From assembly GCA_030063045.1 (NCBI GenBank), contig JAQSEB010000011.1:868001-932000 (forward strand): a stretch of DNA of 64,000 bases, written 5' to 3'. Of this stretch, positions 61,101 to 64,000 are shown piece after piece. This stretch comes from Pratylenchus scribneri. Lineage: Eukaryota; Nematoda; Chromadorea; Rhabditida; Pratylenchidae. The notes beneath the pieces were generated by a model, which was given only the letters and a program-made list of their open reading frames with translations, searched no databases and was not told where the DNA came from. The position numbers were made by a program, and so were the translations under genes. The first letter of the stretch is position 1; each line of letters opens with the position of its first letter.

Positions 61101-63168
61101 TTTGTCGAAAATTATTGGCGAAAAATTGGCCACAAATTGGGCTGATAGTAAATTCTCCGGGGCACTCCAAACATTCATTGAAATATTCCCTTTTGTGGTG
61201 CGCACCTCCAAAGGGGCGAATGGGCCGGTGGCAAATGCCAACAAATACAATGGCATTGGAGGGGTTGTGCCAAAATGGGTGGTCCGAACAAAGGCACCCC
61301 CATCGCCCATTTGAGGGGTTTTTTGTTCCTTTGAATGGAGGATTGGCGCAGAATTGGTGAGAATGGGGCAATCGGCAAAATGCCGAATTGAAACATTGAA
61401 AGTGGACCGGAATCTGGGCTCATCCCAACCAGGCAAAAATGTTCTCGCAAAATTTGGCTCAAATTTTGTCGCAAAACCGGCCACCAATGTTCTTTTCTCT
61501 TCGCCTTGGCCATCATCCCCTTCGGCAATTGTGGCCCCAGGGAAGCAATGGGTGCCCTCAATTTCGGATTGGCAAATTCTCGTCCGAAATTCCATTTCCA
61601 GCCAATACCTTTTTAATATTTTGGCCCAATTCCCACAATTCCTTTCCCTCTTCTCACCATCCTATCCTCAGCCTTTCGCCCAAAACCAATCTGATTAATT
61701 CCCTTTCGGCGTGCCTTTTCACCGATTTAACTTCCATCCCGGATTTGCCCAATTCGTTTTGACGGAATAGCCGAATTCTTTGGATGAAAATATTTGTTCC
61801 CGCATGGAAAATCAATTCATCGTCGGTGGCATTGCCAAAAGCTTCCAACAAAATTGAAATATTCCCTCGAATTTGTGGAGGCTCAAAGACGCCATAGAAT
61901 TCGGTTAAATCCAACTGAAAATTCAAATATATTTTTGTGTTTTTCCTCCAAATATTTCCTCACCTCCACATTATAATGCCTTGGCAAAACTGTGCTTGGC
62001 AATGGGATCAATGGAATGTCTGGGCCAGGAATGGCCATTGAACGATGCACAATTGGCCCATTTCCAAGTTGATATGAGGGGGATTGAGGTGGCAAAAGGA
62101 TGAATTGATCGTCTTCATCCCATGGATCTATGTTATCCGATGAATCCAATTGGGGTGGATGAACCTCTCGAAGGGAGGGAATTCGTTGTCGACTCCTTTC
62201 AACATTCTTTTGCAGGGAAAATTGATTAAATTTAAATTTATTTTGTTTTTTTGCCACTTTTTTGAATTCCATTTCTCTTTGCTCTTCGACCGTAGGCAAC
62301 CCGTGGTTATTTGTTATGGAAAGCGATGGTGGCGGAGGAAATGGCGATGATGGAATTGGCATTGAATTTGAGGATGGGGAAGTGATGTTAGTCTTCATTT
62401 TGTGGGGGAATAAGCAATAAAAATAAATAAAAGCAATGTTTTTTGCATATTTTGGAATGTACTAAGCACCCAAAAATCACCTTATTTGAGGGTAAATGAG
62501 CTTCGGCGGCGAAATGGCCAATGAGGAATGCGAGGAAAAGGGCCAAAACAAAAATGGCATTCAGCAAAAGGCAAAGGACACATTTGCCAAAAAGGCCAGT
62601 CCCAGGTTGTTGTTTTTCCCTAATAAAATGTTGATGCCCATCCAGAGGTGCCATCTCATCCAAATTTTCTATTAAAATATATTAAAAAATATTTTAATTG
62701 AAAAAAAGGACAAACTTGCTGGCAATTTTGAAGGTTTTGTCAATGTTTTGACGAATGCCTGGGGCAAAGCCTTTGGAGGCAAATGATTGGGCAAAGGGGA
62801 ATATCGGGATGGATGGGTGGTCAGGGAAGGATGCCGGTAATAATGAATGGGCGATTGGACGGGGGATGGGCCCAAACTGGGCAAACTGGCCAAACGGGAA
62901 TTGGCCGAAAATGGTTCCAGCTCATCGGCGGCCCGAATGTATGTTCGAGGGACGGAAGTGAATGATTGGCACATTCCACTCTCTGCAATGAATGAATGAA
63001 TAAAAATGTGCAAAGGACCAATTCAATGTGCCCCAAAAATATATTTTGATTGGCCATATGCCTTCCTTCCCCCTTCCCCATTGCCCTTGGCCCACCTCTC
63101 AAAGGCAATGAGGATGGCCCCATCATCGTCCGTTCATGCCTTCCATTTCCATGATGGTTGGCCATCAT
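58194..63168 (-). CDS. membrane M1 zinc aminopeptidase with charged insertion
   Basis: Fourteen exons in phase: 63168-63096, 62982-62716, 62668-62481, 62392-61964, 61914-61658, 61608-61083, 61035-60764, 60717-60315, 60268-59399, 59355-59243, 59196-58920, 58872-58606, 58567-58343, 58292-58194; about 1421 residues. It is type II: a cytosolic head of about 140 residues, then one membrane span (about 143-166, VLCLLLNAIFVLALFLAFLI). The M1 domain has YWLEMEF, FLPGWDEPRFRSTFNVS, GGMENWG (599-605), the zinc site HELAH (665-669) with Glu688, and LWLSEGFATYF. All are present, so it should be catalytic and cleave N-terminal residues of peptides outside the cell. The ERAP1-like C-terminal helices follow (NYDRQNWQMLI, QLIVDAECFL, VRKWLAYP). 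Residues about 842-993 are a Lys/Arg/Glu-rich insertion. Intron 58873-58919 is GC-AG. The start ATG 63166-63168 is the first in frame but uncertain. Confidence 0.9.
59700..60160 (-). other. charged insertion within the aminopeptidase
   Basis: The part of the ninth exon that codes for a basic and acidic low-complexity segment (SKRWARRRRRHERSG, NKRKKERKMKKQHSLRRKWK, EEWEEKEENK). It falls between the conserved DSMEAW...VPELEVTRSY block and the conserved RFLPSKS...WPIPFSY block, which are normally about 10-20 residues apart in M1 enzymes. There are no stop codons or splice-site pairs that would remove it cleanly. Confidence 0.75.
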
Positions 63169-64000
63169 ATTGCCGGCCGCCGTTGTTTTGGCCCTCACAC
63201 TTTTTGTGTCCTTATTTTTTGATGAACAAATGGAAAAATGGGTTATTTTTGGCCGTTTATATTATTATTATTTGCTTCTGCCATTTCGCTGCTTTTTGCC
63301 TTCTTCACTTTTCTTCCAGCCAATAATTCTCCTCTTTTCCTCCCATTTCCATACATTTTCCTGGCTTTTTTTGATTAATTGGTGGATTACCTCCTTCCTT
63401 CAATTTTTTGTGCCGTTTCCTCCGACTTTTTCGTTTCTGCGGCCAAAAATATGAGTTTTTCTCCTTTCTTTGGTGTATTTTTTTGCTAAAATGACCAAAG
63501 GATATTAAATTTAGGCTGGACAAAAATGGTGGCATTGACCATCCAAAAAAGGGTAAAAAATAGAGAGGAAAATAAATTTTGGATATTTTTGGGGAATAAT
63601 GAAAGGTGAAGGGGGCAATTGTTGGGCGAGGGGATTAGTAGCACCATCATCATGGGAAGGGGCACAAACCAAAGCCGAATAATCCGCCCCCCCCCCCCCC
63701 CCCCCCCCCCACTGGGAGTGGCCAACTAAATTTGGGAATGGACAAAATGAATGAATGGACAATAGAATGAAGGGATGACCATCCTTTTGTGGTGGCCAAT
63801 GGGCAGATGGATGGATGGGTTTAAAACGGATGGGGCCAAATTTGTGGCCCAAAAATGGGAGCAAATACAGAAAAATATAGATGACAATTTGGAGGTACCC
63901 TCCTTCCTTCCTTCATCAAGAATGCACAAAACATTCCCTGGGGGGGGGGAGGACATTTGCGCGACAATCGAAATATGACACCCGAATTGGGGGAATATGG
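63169..64000. other. upstream region of the aminopeptidase gene
   Basis: Probable promoter/5' UTR. Contains a 24-C tract at 63687-63710. No coding exon recognised. Confidence 0.45.
63687..63710 (-). repeat. 24-C homopolymer
   Basis: Longest of the tracts: 24 C (G24 on the minus strand), about 500 bp upstream of the aminopeptidase start. Confidence 0.98.

Overview
This is a eukaryotic, AT-rich, intron-dense genomic window, most likely from a nematode. The evidence is the many short introns (mostly 42-55 bp, TTTTCAG-like acceptors), compact exons, and proteins that read as metazoan orthologues with a nematode flavour (RHO-1, SHOC2/SOC-2, HLH-30/MiT, NAP-1, multi-PAN secreted protein, FMRFamide-type GPCR). 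No bacterial features (operons, RBS, CRISPR, IS) are present. I cannot assign a species. Gene models below were built by hand from open frames, splice signals and codon-phase continuity; all were checked for phase, none by alignment.

Layout: (1) 793-7880 minus, a multi-exon fibronectin-III protein whose 3.1 kb intron holds an 18-bp minisatellite; its 3' end is unresolved toward the window start. (2) 7.9-12.5 kb, no gene seen. (3) 12538-13928 minus, a complete NAP1-type histone chaperone. (4) 14563-15107 plus, the C-terminal part of a mitochondrial inner-membrane peptidase-2-like gene with no visible catalytic-serine exon. (5) 15.1-25.9 kb, gene-poor. (6) 25939-27909, a non-autonomous DNA transposon with 19-bp inverted termini and an 8-bp target duplication (hAT-like). 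(7) 28434-31492 plus, a peptide-type GPCR with two copies of a ~240-bp repeat in its introns. (8) 31978-35283 minus, a secreted PAN/Apple-domain protein, convergent with the GPCR. (9) 35.3-40.6 kb, no gene. (10) 40609-41502 plus, RHO-1. (11) 44871-48591 plus, SHOC2/SOC-2. (12) 49818-52935 minus, MiT/TFE bHLH-zip factor (HLH-30). (13) 53-56.4 kb, a GC-richer intergenic block with three poly-G tracts. (14) 56473-57833, a 29-bp minisatellite. (15) 58194-63168 minus, a membrane M1 aminopeptidase with a ~150-residue charged insertion.

The genes do not form one pathway. Two neighbours act in Ras/Rho GTPase signalling (rho-1, soc-2), next to a lysosome/autophagy-type transcription factor. The more unusual content is structural: two minisatellites that share motifs with each other and with a third locus, eight long G/C homopolymers, three GC-AG introns, a neat hAT-like insertion, and several lineage-specific low-complexity extensions grafted onto conserved proteins.
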